A stretch of DNA of 64,000 nt. Origin: Gordius sp. MW1. Its lineage: Eukaryota > Nematomorpha > Gordioida > Gordea > Gordiidae. Positions 37,335 to 52,300 of this stretch are shown one piece after another (positions within the stretch are counted from its first letter, which is position 1; the number at the start of each line of letters is the position of its first letter). Below the pieces are notes generated by a model. It worked only from the letters and a program-made list of their open reading frames with translations, was not told where the DNA came from and did not search any database. The stretch lies in contig OZ038529.1 of the NCBI GenBank assembly GCA_964036665.1, positions 22,702,060 through 22,766,059 of the forward strand. Reading direction: 5' to 3'. The position numbers and the translations under genes are program-made.

Positions 37335-40300
37335 ATGATAATTTTATCAACGCTTTCCATTCTTCTAACAACGTTGTTTTATGTGTCTGCAGTTTATGTT
37401 GAGGTAATATATTGTTTAAATACACCACTTTTAAAATTATTTGAACTTATTTTTTATCTAATGTTATTTTATCATTTTATTCTTATATTACTATTTTATT
37501 AACTATCTTGTATACAATATTACTTAAAAAACTTAAACTTGTCTTATATATTAATCACCAAAGTTTTATTTTGTTTATATATAAATTTTTTATATCATAT
37601 TTTATTTTATTCGTTAAACAACATGGTAGCTTATAAAATGAACTTTAAAATTTTGTAAATTAATGTTACACACATATTTATATATTAATATATTATAATT
37701 GAAATTTAACAGATAAATGCTTAGATCTAATATTTCAAATTTTTTTGTCTTACACCTTTTTTCTAATTAATTTGTAATTAAGATATTAATCTATGTCAAA
37801 ATAATCAGCTTCTAATAGAATAGTATTACTCTTAAAGAGCACTTAAAAAACGCCCAGATATTTATAATTGTAAAGCTCGTGTATGTCCAGGGTGTTCCAG
37901 TCAATCTTCCATTAGATATTTTTCTTCGTTATCTGTCCTTTATCAAATAAAAATCGCCCTTTTAATCTCAAATCAATCGATGAGATGGATAATTCTTCGT
38001 CCTTCCACTTCCTTTATGCATCGGTCGAGGGTCACTCTGGGTGTGGAACAAAAACGCCATTTTTTTATTACCCACAGCCCCATGGTCTCGCCCACGGGCG
38101 TAGCCAAGAATGGATTCAGCGGGGGGGGGGGAACAGTCGCCCCTCCCTGCCACCCCCTGGCTACTACGCCCATGGTCATTCCTATCTCTGACCAAATTAA
38201 TATTTCAGACGCGCACTCTGTCTTTCCTCTCCTTCAAATTTCGTTATTTTGATAATCGATTTCTCTCCTACAGCCAACAAAGACTAAAATAAACGCATGT
38301 GCATTGCACTTATGGAGGATGGGCTAGATATTGTGATAGATGGTTGAGACTTGATAAGAGAAAAACTCCTTTTTGTCAGCCATTATAATAATAACACGCC
38401 CCCCCCCGGCCCCCCTAAGGCTCGATCGATAATAGTCAATTTAACTGAAGGATTATCTCGATAATCAGTCCGTGGGCGTGCCCGAGGGGGGGGGGGCACT
38501 GAGGGACTGCTGCCCCCCCCCCCCCCCCCCCCCCTTCTCCCTAAATTTAAAAATTTCCTTGTTACTTTAATGAAATTACCGTTAAAAATTGACAGCAATC
38601 GTCTAAGGCCTACACACATTATCAATATTTTATCGAGTAATAGCTATATTTTCATTTTTGTTCCTTTTTTAGTTTATTCGTTAAAAATCCGTTGACAGTA
38701 AGATAATATAAGAATACATGAATTATAAAAAACAAAATGCGTCAAATAAAAAATAAAATATTCTGATACTTACGATACGTATCTAGCTCGCTGCATTAGA
38801 TGCCACGTCCTAATTTAGGGCAACTCGAGTGTAGCACTCAAGCTCTTAGTTACCCCCGACCCTAGCTTAATTTGGGTTGCTTTCAATAAGAATTGGCGCG
38901 CCTGTTTTATAAAGTTCAGACGGGGGGGGGATTTTGAAATTTTTGTTTTTTTATTACATTTATCATGAACAATAGTAGGTAGTGGAATGCGTCCATTTAA
39001 TCTATCAAAAAAAAAGATTTTTTTTTATATAATATAATGTAAAATATCGATTATTTCAGCTCAGACGCGACGAGCCCGGGGGGCCGTGAAGAGTTCAAAT
39101 GGAAAACTATCGATTGGTAGGTAGTCTTATCACCCTTAATAAAATCTTACAACCCAAAATGATGCACATTTTCCCAAAATATATAAATTTAATTTTCCCC
39201 AAAGATTAAATCTAACCTAGCCAACGCCGGACATTGTTTTTCTATTGCTGGAACACCTCGTACTCGTAGTTCTCTGTATAGAAATAGATATTACTTTTTA
39301 ACGAGAATTTAATGTTTTGGGGCTTTGTGGAAAATAAAGCGCATCTGTTTAGTTTTTCTAATCAATTGACAACCCAACCACCTGCCAATACGTTTAAACT
39401 CTAACACAATTGCAAAAATTTCTCAAGTCGAACACTTTGGTTAAATTAATACCAATTTTTGCCCATATATTTGGGAAAAATGGATATTTTATTGTTTGTT
39501 ATAAAATTTTTAATAAAAATAACTCTTAATACGTGCGTGGTCATAATTTTGCGGTGAAATTTAATCGTTAAAGTTGGCTTCACCTGTCGTAGGAAGGGGG
39601 GGGGGGGGTGACGCGCGCGTTTATTTACTTAACCGCTTACTCACGCTCAGTCTTTTTCGTTCTCTTAGGGCTTTAGAAGTGAAAAGTAAGGAGGAGGGAG
39701 TCCTTTTGTCCCATCTAATCTCTACCTATTTCTATAGTTTAATACAATTTTAATATCGATGGCTCTATGTCAGCTCAATGCTCTAATATATTTTAATTAT
39801 TTTGAAATAAACCTCTATTAGTGTTTGAAAAAATGATCCCTTAGAAGCATAAAAAACTGCCACTATTCGCTATTTCGAGGTTCCTGTTTTAGCGTTTTTT
39901 TCAAATATTCCCCCAATACATTAAAGTAGTCGTGTCGTTCCCAAAAGAAGACCATAATTCAAATGTTTCTTTTTTTGGAACATAATTAAACTTTGGCGAG
40001 TTTTATCTAACCAAACCATTTTGCTTTTTAAAGGGGTGATTTACGTAGAAATTAGGAAAAATCCTCGATTAACACTTACATTGCCATTGCGTAAGGTGTT
40101 TTTCATGCATGATAAATAGTTTGGGTGTTTGCTCTGTCTGTGGTCTGGGTTTGTTTAATACCCACCACCTGTCACGCATAAATACTCGCAGCCACTTTAT
40201 TGTGTTAGTGTTAGAGAGTTAGAGGGGCTAAGGTGTCCACTGGTAATATTATAATACTCCCCTCCCCTCCTGCCCCTCCACCTCTCTCTTCTGTCGCACT

Positions 40301-43300
40301 TTGCATTCTACGACCATAATATGTATATATATAATATATTTTAATCGTCATTTATTAGGACTTAGGAGTAGAGAAATGTACACACTTGCTTAGCTATGCG
40401 CTGGGCACCCCACCCCTTGTCTTTTATGGCATTCAATCGCGACCACTTACTTGTTGTAATACACAACTCGGTTTATTCATAAAACTCAACTACTACCACC
40501 ATCATATATATAGCTAACGATGCGATTTATGATATATGAATACGATTTGCTTTTGATAGCTAGATTTCAGTTATATAGCACAGCACTAAACTATTTTCAT
40601 ACTTTTATAAGAGGGGGGGGGGGGGGGGTGGCATGGGCGTAGCCAACATTGAAATAGGGAGGGCAAAACGATTTAGGGAGGGCCAAAATTTCAACAAATT
40701 ATAGAATTTAGAAAGGGGAACTCTCGATGTAATAATGAAATATGTAGCCTATTTTTGAGCTTATTCAATTAGAAAGGTGGCGGAGGGGAGATGCTTTTGC
40801 GCATTATACACGTTTCGTGTACGAAATATTTGCTGGCCAAGCTTGCCTGCGGGCAAACGCATTCTTTTGCACTATCTCGTGATCGTCGTGTGGTATAATT
40901 GAAATTAGGCCCTGCTGCCGCCAAAATTATCATTACTTTTGTTGAGGGAAACTTTAGTTTTAATTTTTATCATTTAAATCCTATTTGGGGCTTTTCGCTG
41001 GATCTGAAAAATATTAGTGGTGTCGTCCATGGGCTTAGCCAGCATTGGAATTACAGAGGGGCAATAATGATTTAGGGAGGGGCAAAATAATTACTTTTTG
41101 AAATTTTGAGGCCATATAAATTTCAACAATTTTTTGCATTTAGAGGGGGGCAGTCGCCCCTCCCTGCCCCCCTTGGCTACGCCCATGGTGTCGTCTCGTT
41201 AACTAGTTTCCCCCGTCCCCGACCGACATCATTGTACCGTCTAGCTTTATTAGAGAGTACGATAACCCTCCCCTCTCCCTTACTTTTTAAACCATTATTT
41301 TGTCGTTATTCATTAACTTTCCATCGAATAAATGAAACTCACGATTTACAATTTAAAAACCCCTCGCGCATTGTCTATGCCATGGGACAGGAAGGGCGGT
41401 TGCCCCTTCTAAATCTAAAAAAATCTTTAAAATTTCAAAAAATACTTATTTTGCCCCTCTCTAAATCATTATTGCCCCCCCCCCCCCTTCTAAAATCTTG
41501 GCTACGCCCATGAATTTAGCTATAAATATCTGCGATGTCTTCTTTTTCAAATAAAATCGTTTGCGATAGGCATTTTAAGATTAAATGTAATTTTCGATAT
41601 TACATACATTAAACCATAATTTCGATAAAAATAAAGTCTTCGAATTTAGAAAAAGGGGGGGGGGCAATGGTGCCTCTTTGCCTCCCCCTTGCCTACATAC
41701 GCTAATGTTATACTAGATAGACTGCTCATCAATTTTTAATAAATGAACCGTTTTCCGCCATTTTGAAATGTGCACAAATTAGGGATGGACGTATGGAATA
41801 TAGTAATTTTGTTTAAGTTAAGTGTTTTTAAAACCGAATAAAAAATATTTAACTACCACTAAAAACAATATTTTAAAATATATATCATTTCCAAAATTCA
41901 CAAAAATAAAATTACTGTGAAGATGTGATGTTAAAGAAATTTAGTGCTAATGAGGAAGGTAAATTCACTTTTTCTGTTACAACGATGGTGAGTACACTGC
42001 AGAAAGGCATGGGAGATAGTTAAAAATTCAAAATGGCGGATTTAATGGTGCACATTTTATTAAACGAATCATATGACATGAGCACAGTCTACGTGTATAT
42101 ATGCTTTATGCTTCTTATTTATTATATAATCCTTCATTAATTAATTAATTGTTTTCGTTTGTCTGCATAGGCCATGGTGGGCAATTCAGTTTCCGCAGCA
42201 GGCTTTAAACCGCAAATAGCGATGCGTTGCGGTTATTACAATCAATACTACGACAGGACCGGCGTTTGGTTGTCGGACTCTCGAGGGAATTGCTTGACAG
42301 AAGCCAAGGACATTTTGGAATATTGCAGATCCGTAAGTAGCTTCCCATAAGTGTGTTGTAAAAATGGTTGGGTTTCGTTTGGTCGACCCTTTGGCTTTAC
42401 TACCCGTTTTTCAAATTACGACCAAGCTTAGAGGTCGACTGAGAAATACAGACCAAAAAACCGTTGGTTTGTATAACCCGTTTATGTTTAGTCGACTAAA
42501 AGCAAAGATCGACCAAACGAAACCTAGCCGTTTTTATGACACTAGCCTGCACATCACACCATTACTACACTACATGAATCTTTGTAATTTTATTAATTTT
42601 ATCTATAAAAATTATATAATCACCAACATATAGCTTTGATGAACTTAAGAGGCAGCAAATTTATTAAAGCACATTCACTACTACATCACATCGTGTGTTT
42701 TGTATGAGATACGGCTGTTGCTGGGTTGAGTCTGGACTTTACTAAAGTGGAACAGCTCTTACCTAATTATAATGGATGCCCGAACACGTTTTATCTAACA
42801 ACTAACTGCGTGTTATTCTAGTTTTGCCCCCCCCCCCCCCCCCTTCGCCATAGTTTTTCTAAAAATTATAACAATGGTGAAAACTGAAAACCAAGGTTTA
42901 GAGTAAGAAGAAAAATCTCTGCATTAAGATTTAAGACACGTTGTTAAGTGGTGGTGGTGGTGGTGGCGCGCTAGTTTAGTTAGCTTTCTTTTGATTTATT
43001 CCACGCATCGGCTAATGGGTTCGGGGTCGATCAATCACTGGCCTGGTCTGGCAAGAGCCTAGGCTATTATTGTGCACGCAATTAGGGATTTAGTAATAGT
43101 CAAATGTGTAATATCTAATAAGTTGTGTTTTGTGTTATGTATGATAACGTGTACGAGGGGATTAGGCAATTACGAGAAGAAACTAACGGCTCTCATAAAT
43201 TCATAACGCCTGGGGGGGGCGATGGTGAAATTAATTTATTTTGCTATTTAGTCCGCGGTCGGAGGGGGGGTGTAAGGTAGTGTCTCGAGTCGAGTCTTAT

Positions 43301-46300
43301 GGTATTGATTTCCCCTCGTTCTCCTCTTAGGAAGGGGGGGGGGTGCTAAGTGTCAATGTCCGAACTAGTGCCCTACACAGTGAAAAAGTATTGATCCAAA
43401 CTTAGGGAGTTAAAGCTGGTGTAGAGCGGTGGGCCCGTGCCTGGTTATCGAATAAAGGTGTAAATATATCACGGGCTTGTATTAATATCGGATTCAGATC
43501 TAAATCGCGCGAAATAATATCGTCAGATCTAAATCGCGCGAAATTATCTTTGCCTAAATATCCAAATCAATTTCTTGGGTCGAACTCGGTTGTAATTTAT
43601 TAATGTTTTGTTTTTTTGATAGTTGCAAACGTTTTTTTTTGTTTATTTCAACTCTTGAAATTAAATCTAAAGTTTGGCTAATACCCTAAAAAACATACAA
43701 CATTTAAGCTTAGGAAAAATTTAGCACCTTACAAAATCGCTGTTAGTTGTCTTATAGTCAACGTAAATCTGCTGCTGTGAATTCGAAGTTAAGACACGGG
43801 GCTATGTTATAACCCGTACGGCGATTTTTGCTGCGCAGCCAAATCCGATATTAACACGAGCCCATAGTCTGCAGATTTTGTAGTAAATTTTATGCATTTG
43901 TATTTTCCATCCAACACCTAGGTATACCCTGACCTCAACGTAACTAACGTGATGGAGAGCGGCAGCTTGGCTGAGGTGGAAAATTGGTGCCAGCCCAATG
44001 AAATCAAATGCGACAAAACGTTCAGCGTAGCCCCCTACCGCTGCCTCGGTCAGTTAACTAGCTATTGAATTCTTTGGAATTTGCCGTTTTAATTTATATT
44101 TGGTTCGACTCGTAGCTGGGTAAGTTTTGAATCCAAGGTCGAGTAAGGCTTGATTGTGTGGTTAAAAGTAAATATGGCCTATTTATCCAGTACACTGTTT
44201 CCCTTCCCCACTAAATTTTGCCTTTGTCTCCTCTAGGAGGTGCCGGGTTTGTAATATTGTATGATCAGTGTATTGATAATTTAGTTCTACATACCTTGTG
44301 TAGGTATTGTATTAATGATTTTAATGAATAAATTCTAATAAGAAACTACTAAGCCCTGTAACAGGGTTGTTACACTTTTTTACATCGAATTTTCAATAAG
44401 ATTTATCATTTGGGCTTTGAATTTGGTTTATTATAATGGCTTCTAAAGAATCTAAGCATGAATTGAGAAAATTCAAGGTGGACAGGACAAGACATTTGGC
44501 ACTGAAAATAAGCCCAAAAATTGCATAGCAAAAAAAATGTTTAAATAAAGTGACGAAAGGAAAATTTGAAGAATTGTAGAATACTTAATTGCAATCAAAT
44601 TTATGGGTTAGCTTTTGGTTGTCCTGTCAAATTTGAAATTTTTAAATAAATGCCGTGGAAACTTAGACGGGTTTTTAATGGCTGTGGACTTATGCTTCTG
44701 TAAAATGCTTTAAATTTGCTTTCGCAAATACACTACTATCATCTCTATGTCTAAACACAAAATATATATGTTCGTTCGTGTGGCGTAGAAGGTAATTTCC
44801 AGAGCGAAGCCCTGTTAGTACCGGAAGGCTGTATTTTCGACCACGTGCACAATGGGAAAGCCTGCCTCCCACCCACGTACTGGACGCACAAGGCCCAACA
44901 AGCATGCAACAACCGAGCCGGGGCCGGGGCGATGTCTGTCCTAACTTCTAGGCGCATGACGGTCCGCTCTTCTAGCATGTTGCTGCCCTGTAAGGTCGGC
45001 CAATTCTCTGGCGTCGAGTTCGTGTGCTGTCCGTCTGCTGCTGCTTCTTCAACTAAAGCTCCCACTACTACTACCACCACCACCACCACCGCTACCACTG
45101 ATGTCGTTACTGAAGACGATCTTACTAGTAGGATTCAGATTTGTTTCGTAGTTATAAATTATGATTAGTAACAAAGACTGGCTGTTAATAGTTGATTTTT
45201 GCGTTGTAACTGCTTAAGCGACTTGCGTTTCGATTTTGGGGTGAGATTTCTCGGTCCGGGCGAAAATTGGGAAAGTCCGGGAAGCCATAATAATGAGAAC
45301 GTACGTTAAGGGATCCCCTTTCCACGCTTAAGTATAACATTGAATTCGATTCAACCAAATGAATAGCGAATTTTCAGCTATTTGCCTGTCTATTGTATGA
45401 TTAGCGTGTGATCCACTAGTAGGTTATTTATGGGATCAGCTGGGGGAGGCTCTGTTTATGAGTCAGGAATAATAACTTTGACCAATAGAAAAGAAGACAA
45501 TTTGTTATTGTAATTGTCCCTTCAATCCATTTAAAATTTAAGGTGAGAAGGGGTGGAGTTTATGTGGGCCCAGGCGGTTAGCTACATGGGCGTAATAATG
45601 TTTGGGGGGGGGGCAAAATAACCATTTTTTGAAATTTTAGCCATAATTTTAGTAAATTTCAAAAAAAATTTTGATTTAGAGGGGGCAACCGCTCCTCCTT
45701 GCCCCCCTTCCCTCTTATCTTCCTATAATTCGACATTATTTAGCGTAAGTTCATTGAGACTTTCTCCATCAAACGCTTGTTTTGTCCTAAGTTTTATTTA
45801 TAAAAATGATTTTGTAGCTAAGTTTGGCGACACCTAATAACTTGCGATCCCGCATTAGCATTTTACACGTGATAAAACTACCATATTCATACATCAAATC
45901 CTTAGATCATAATTTGTGGATAAATAATTCCCCAAATTACGTATTTTATCTTCCTTTTTTATCACCATAAATTGGCTTAGTTTATTTCGACGCCACTTTT
46001 AAACTATTGCAGCATCGGTTATTTATAATTATATGAATGAATGGACACGGACGAAATGATAAAATGGAGGTGCGGGGGGGAGTATTAAATCATGATCTCC
46101 CGTAGCCTTTTATCAAATCTTTAAAAACGATCGGTCTTTCTCGGCCCTTTTCGGCCACCAGGTGCATTAGGTTATTAACTTCGCCGCACGGCCATTGACA
46201 CCGTGTGTGCCTTCCCTAATCGAAATCACACCTCAGGTGCATGGCCCGTATGTACTGGAATGTGCCCGCAAACCCCCCGATCGATAACTAGCTTTTTATG

Positions 46301-49300
46301 GCCGTAGTAAAAGAGTGGCGATTTTATCATCATCTCTGCTGATCATTATAATTCTACGAAAACGAGACTGTCAGCCTAGGGACTAATTGGTTTTTTAGTT
46401 TTGGCCGTCTTAAACTCACTAAAAAATGTATGAATTTGTTTAAACATTTTTTAGGAAAAGATTTTATAAATTATACGCCTTGAACCTATCGTCGTAATAA
46501 AGACTCATTAGAGGTATTATAATTTCCCCTAGTTGTGATCAAAATTAGGGACTTGCAAAATCGATATTTTGTAATCCGCACCCGACTCGGCTTAAATTTT
46601 AGCCCGAAGCCTCTATCTCGAAATAACTGAGTGTTGAATTTGAGACTGAAAAATATAAATGAATTAAACGCAGAATATTGGGAAATGTTTTAATTAGCCA
46701 CTATTTTTGGAAGAATCAATTTTGTCAAAAACGTGAAAAATGCATAGCAGAGTTTCGCAGCGTCTATTTGTTTAACCTAAATTCAAACTTTTTTTCCTCA
46801 ATTTTTTACTCTACCCGACTTAAAGGATATTCGTTCCTGACACTAGTTCTAATTGTGACGTATATTACTACCTAATAAAACAGCCTAATTCCTAGTGTCG
46901 TAAAAACGGTTGGGTTTTGTCTAGTCGACCATTGGTTTTACTCATATTGGACCTCTAGGATTAAGCAAAATTTGAAATACAGTCCGGAGTCGACCGTTAG
47001 CCTAACCCTAACCCAAAGGCCGACCAACCAAAACCCATCCCTTTTTACAACATTACTAATTCCTTATAACGTTAATAAGTTTACTTGTGTCTACGAGTTT
47101 CCCCCCTACTAATTTCAACACTCTTAAACATATAAAATTGATTTTTCTAGCACGCCTTCATCGTTTCGACTTCGAAGTGGCTTAATTTCGTTAAAAGCAA
47201 CGTAGTAGTAAATAATTAATATAAAATCGGCCCCACCTCTCTTTAAGCCTAGCCTGTCTCAGGGCTTGTCTTAATATCGGAATCAGATTCAAATCGAGCC
47301 AATTTAATTTCGTCTAAATATCTAATTCAATTTCATGCGTCAAACTCGGCTGTAATTATTAATATTTTGTTGTTTATTTTAACTCTTGAGATACAATCTA
47401 AACTTTGCTGACACCCTAAAATGTAAAAACATACGATATTTAAGCGTAGGAAAAAATTTGCATCTCACAAATTCGCTGCTATGTTATGCGTCTGAAATGC
47501 AAATCTGGTGTGAATTAGAAGTTAAGACACTCGGCTACGTTATAACCGGGACGATTTTAGCTGCCCAGCAAATTCCGATATTAACCCATTTAGACCGGAC
47601 ACTAGTTTTTGAGAAGTCCCTTCTTTTACAAAAAAAAGGAAGCCAATTTTTAGTTTATAATGTAAATAACATTTTAAGCTTTAATAAAAACTAAATTTGA
47701 TAATGTCAAAGGTCTTTAAGTAGCAAATTTCTAGACTAAATATGGTATTTTTGCTTATGAAAATTCGACCTTAGGTTGTAATGGGTTAAGACAACCCTAG
47801 GACTTGCTTATCTCATACCCATACCTAAAATCATTTGTAGCAACTACCGAACAACCCACCTCATCGCCCGCCGCACACATCAGAGATCACACTATAAACG
47901 GAGCTGCTAGTTCTTTACCCGTCACATCTCCTTCTCCTCCCTCGTCAACTGTTTCAACCGAAGGACCCCAACCCGGACCCACCTCCACCGATTCTTGGTC
48001 CCAAACCGGCGAGGTCGGACCCCGGTTGAAGGCCTACTTGGACGGTTTCGATAAGGTGCACGAACACGAAGCCTACGTTCAGGCCAAGAAAGCTCTGAGA
48101 GACAAGAGACGACAAAATATAGTGAGGATCATGGAGGAATGGGGCATGTCGGAACATCGATACCAAAAATTGAAGGAAACCGACCCCCTGGCTGCAGAAC
48201 AATTTAAGAAGGACATCACCGAGGTAATGCTCTCAACACAATATTTAACCAGACTGCCCTCTAGTGTTGTAAAAACGGCTGGGTTTTGCTCTTGGCCGAC
48301 CTTTGGCTTAACTAAGGCTAATGGTCGACTGCCGCCTTACTTATTTCCTAGTCACATGCACTAATCGAGATAGGTATATGTGAGGCCAAATTAAGTTGAG
48401 TTCACTTTTATGGTGGTTAGGGATAAACCCACATAATTGCGACTTAAATAATAATTTAGTCGGATTAATCTCTAATTTAGAGATTGCACTAGATGATGGC
48501 ATATAAATTAGATTTATTACTATTTGATTCTAAGTTTATATGTTCTATTGTAACGTGTAATGGCTACCACGTGAATGCGTTTGTTAGGGTTTAATTTTGT
48601 CCAAGTCGCACATATAAGGTTTTAATTTATGATTTTTTGAAGCGTTTTCAAAAGACTATAACGGCGCTGGAGGACGAAGAAACGGCGCAGAAAAAGCAAT
48701 TGATAGCCGTGCACGAACAGCGCGTAACTTCGCTGCTCAATGAAAAGAAGCGAGAATACATGTTCGACTTTCTACGCGAATTGGAGCGATCCAACCCCCA
48801 GGTACACTACATACACCCTTGGATGTTAGTGTCTTAAAAACGGCCGGGTTTTGTTTAGTCGACTTAACTTATACCAACCAACCGGTTATTTGGTCTGTTT
48901 ATTTAGCCGACCCCTAGGCTCGTTCGAAATTTGATAAATATACCAGAGGTAAGAATTAGTCTTAGGTAAACTAAAGATGGATCAAACAAAACCCAGCCGT
49001 TTTTGTAACACTACCTTAAATTTTAGTTTTTAAAAGAAAAAAATCGTTTTTTGGGCTAAAATGTAAATATTTTGGTTCTTTAATATCATTAGCATAGTCT
49101 AATGTAGTGTTGTAAAAGCGGCTGGGTTGTGTTTGGTCGACATTTGGTTTGACTAACACTAACGGTCGATTTTGGTCTATATTTCAATTATCGACTTAGC
49201 CTAGTGGTCGACTAAGAAAAACCGACCAAAAAAACCTTTATTCTATTTATGTTTAGTCGACTAAAACCGAGGGTCGACCAAAAAAACCATCCCTTTTTAC

Positions 49301-52300
49301 AACGCTACCTTAAATTTTCATTTTCGAAAGGAAAAAAAATCGTTTTTAGACTATAATCTAATATTATAAAATTCTCGTGTCACGGTGTTTGTTGTTAAAC
49401 TCCTCCGAAACGGCTGGACCGATTTCTATGCAAATTTCTGCTAATATTTGAATTTGGTAGGTCTGAGAATAGGTTTTAAACTATATTCAAAATCTCTAAG
49501 TGATAAGAAAACGGTCAGGGTATTTTGTTTTATACGTTTTGACGTTTAGTAAAACGTCAATCAAAAGCAACCTCATGACGTCATATGAGGTCATACAGGG
49601 ATACTGTAAAATGCAACAATATAAATGATCTTTCATATATAAAGAGGGCTGAAGTATTCTATTTATTAAAAGTATTCTATTTATTAACATATCAGCAATA
49701 ATATTTGGCCCCGCACGTTGCTGGATGTATTCGAATGAGGAAACTCCTCTGCCGAAGCGCCATTAATAAGAGACTTTAAGAGGCACTCAGGCAGGGGGCC
49801 ATTCCAACACTTTTGAGTGTTGGAATTCAGGGGTATAAGTAGATTATAAAAGACTTCATTAAACCAAATTTGAAGCTGCTTTTTATCTCTTCATTTTATT
49901 AATCTAGATTTTAGGCTATGACATACACGCTGTACTAAAATTTTTCTCTGCATTGTCAATAATTATCACTGACTTTTGTATATTAGACCCAATTATGCAT
50001 ATTATCGCTAAACATCGCTACCTAATAAGTATTTAAAACTGTTATAAATCTATTTAATTTATAATAAATTTGCCTTTTCCTATTAAGTTAATATTTATTT
50101 GCATAATATAAAAATATATTTTTTCACATCTCAAACTCTTTTTCAGCTGACCCAAATTTTTTCATGCATTTCAGATTGATAGGTACCAATTATTTAGCCA
50201 AATAAGAACTAAGCTAAAGCAACGCTTGGCCGGGCACAGCTACTATATATAATTTTTTTGATTCATTAAATTCTAACGTGCTTATGGTTTTGATTTTTTG
50301 GTGTTAGGCGGTGAGCGTGAAAGAAACGCTGCAAAAGTTGCTGCGAACGGAGGAAAAAGATAAAATGCACGTTATCCATTACTACGAGCACTTGCTGAAC
50401 ACGGACCCAGTGGCCGCGTCTAAAGTGAAGTCTATGGTTGCCCAACACGTCACCGAAATCGAGCATCGTATGGAAAGGAGCGTCAAAATGCTTAGCAAAC
50501 GCCTACCCACCATCTACCACCAAATATACCCGCAAATCAGTAAGTTAGAGCCAGTGTGTCGTTTATAAAAACCGATTTGCACTATGGATTTTGATATGGG
50601 TAACTTCAAAATGATTTAAAACTTTTGGAGAAGGCAATTAAAGTTGCTTAGCTGGTCTCTGACCCATAAATATAATTGGCAGCTCAGCCTAATGAAACTT
50701 TTTGATTTTTTTATTATATCGGAACCTGTATACATGGGCGTAGCCAGCGTCTCTGTTAGAGTGATTTTATTGTGTGTCCAACGAATAGCCATACCATAAG
50801 CGTTACAGTCTCCTTTTCTTTTGAGGACTTTCCATGGGCGTTGTGTGTTGTACAAACGGCTGAGTTTTGTTTGGTCAACCTTTGGGTCTACTAAGATTAG
50901 CAGTCGTGTGTTCTGATTTCGTAGAGGTCGACTTAGAAAAGCACATTAAACTTGTCGCAAAACCTAGCCGTTTTTACAACGTTAGGGCAAACCGACCACT
51001 AGTTTATTCTTTTGTCATAGAGACGCTGTTGTGCCATTAGATATATGCCAACGGGGTGTTAGTTAGTTATTATTCTCATCTTGTACATTTAATAACCGTG
51101 TAGTAAGTAATCGTATTTATCTAAATGATGAGAATGGTTAGTTTTGTAAAAACGGCTGGGTTATGTTTGGTCGAACTTTGGGGTTCAATAAAGGCTAACG
51201 GTCGCCTCTGTTTTATTTTACAAATTTCTTTTAAGCTTAGAGGCACTAAGAAAAGAGAGCAGCAAAAATCGACTAATACCTAAGGTCGACCTAACAAAAC
51301 CCAGTCGTTTTTTACACGGCACATGTGGCGGTCCTATCTAAGATTTAGGACCATAGGGGAGGTCATTAAAAAAGGGAAATTTCCATCGCGCTTCTCACTA
51401 TAGACTTCTATGATGGTGATGGTACTAAGTCTGTACACTCCTTTCAACAGCGTACGTCTAATAAGACACGTTAGTTAACATCCCAACTTACCTACATTTA
51501 TTTTATTTTTTCCTTATAATTGTGACAGAAACTTACTTGAAATCCATCAAGACGAGAAACGGAGATTTCGAAGAACTGACCCGCTCCATAACTAACGCCG
51601 AGAGGCCTGCTCTCGATACCACTTTCCAGGTTAGAGCCAAGCCCGAAAACTCCCCCCTCCTGCCCCTTCATCTTGATAACCAAGGTAGGTTTAATATATT
51701 CTTAAAATCAAACTACTGCACCGATCGGGCTTGGAGAGCTTTATTTCGTTAAACAGGCAGTTGGAAGTCCTCTACACGTTAGGCCCATATATAATTTAAG
51801 AGAGACCTTTGAGGATCTTTCATCGAACTTTTAACTGCTACTTCGAAAGGCGAACTTAACTATGACAAACTGATGAACTCCAAGAGCAAAAACGTTTTAT
51901 GTGTGTTTTTATTTTGCAGTCGCATTCTAAAAGAGATAGTTTGTAATTTAAATTGGGTCCTAGATGGCATGTTAATTAGAGTTATAATTATTATAGTAAT
52001 CTACGTGTTTAAGCGTTAAAATTATATGCTTAGGCAATCATTACTCTCTACATGTTCGTGTATCATTTTGGACATTTTTTAATATTTTAAGGAAATTTCC
52101 CTTATAAGTGTGAGTGCGAATTTTGTGGGGGCGCGATACATAGATTTCGGAAGAGTTAGAATAAATTTTGAAAATTCATAGGTTTTTGATTCACACGTGT
52201 AAATAAATAGTGTTCGTTGTTTAAAAGCGGTGAGGTTAGATTTTTTCCCATAAAAATGCGCTATACTAGAGAAATATCGAGTGTTATTTCCCTCTACTAG

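Noticed and set aside
37236-37502. 88-codon hydrophobic frame as a separate membrane protein
   Set aside because: Starts at a GTG and its middle is better explained as the signal-peptide exon of the APP-like gene, which ends at a good donor at 37404.
41106-41513. 135-codon plus-strand frame
   Set aside because: Runs through two family A MITEs; its sequence repeats that seen in other MITE-derived frames.
50734-50835. A family A MITE in APP-like intron 7
   Set aside because: CATGGGCGTAGCCAGCGTCTC is a good left end, but the interior and right end do not match; at most a fragment.
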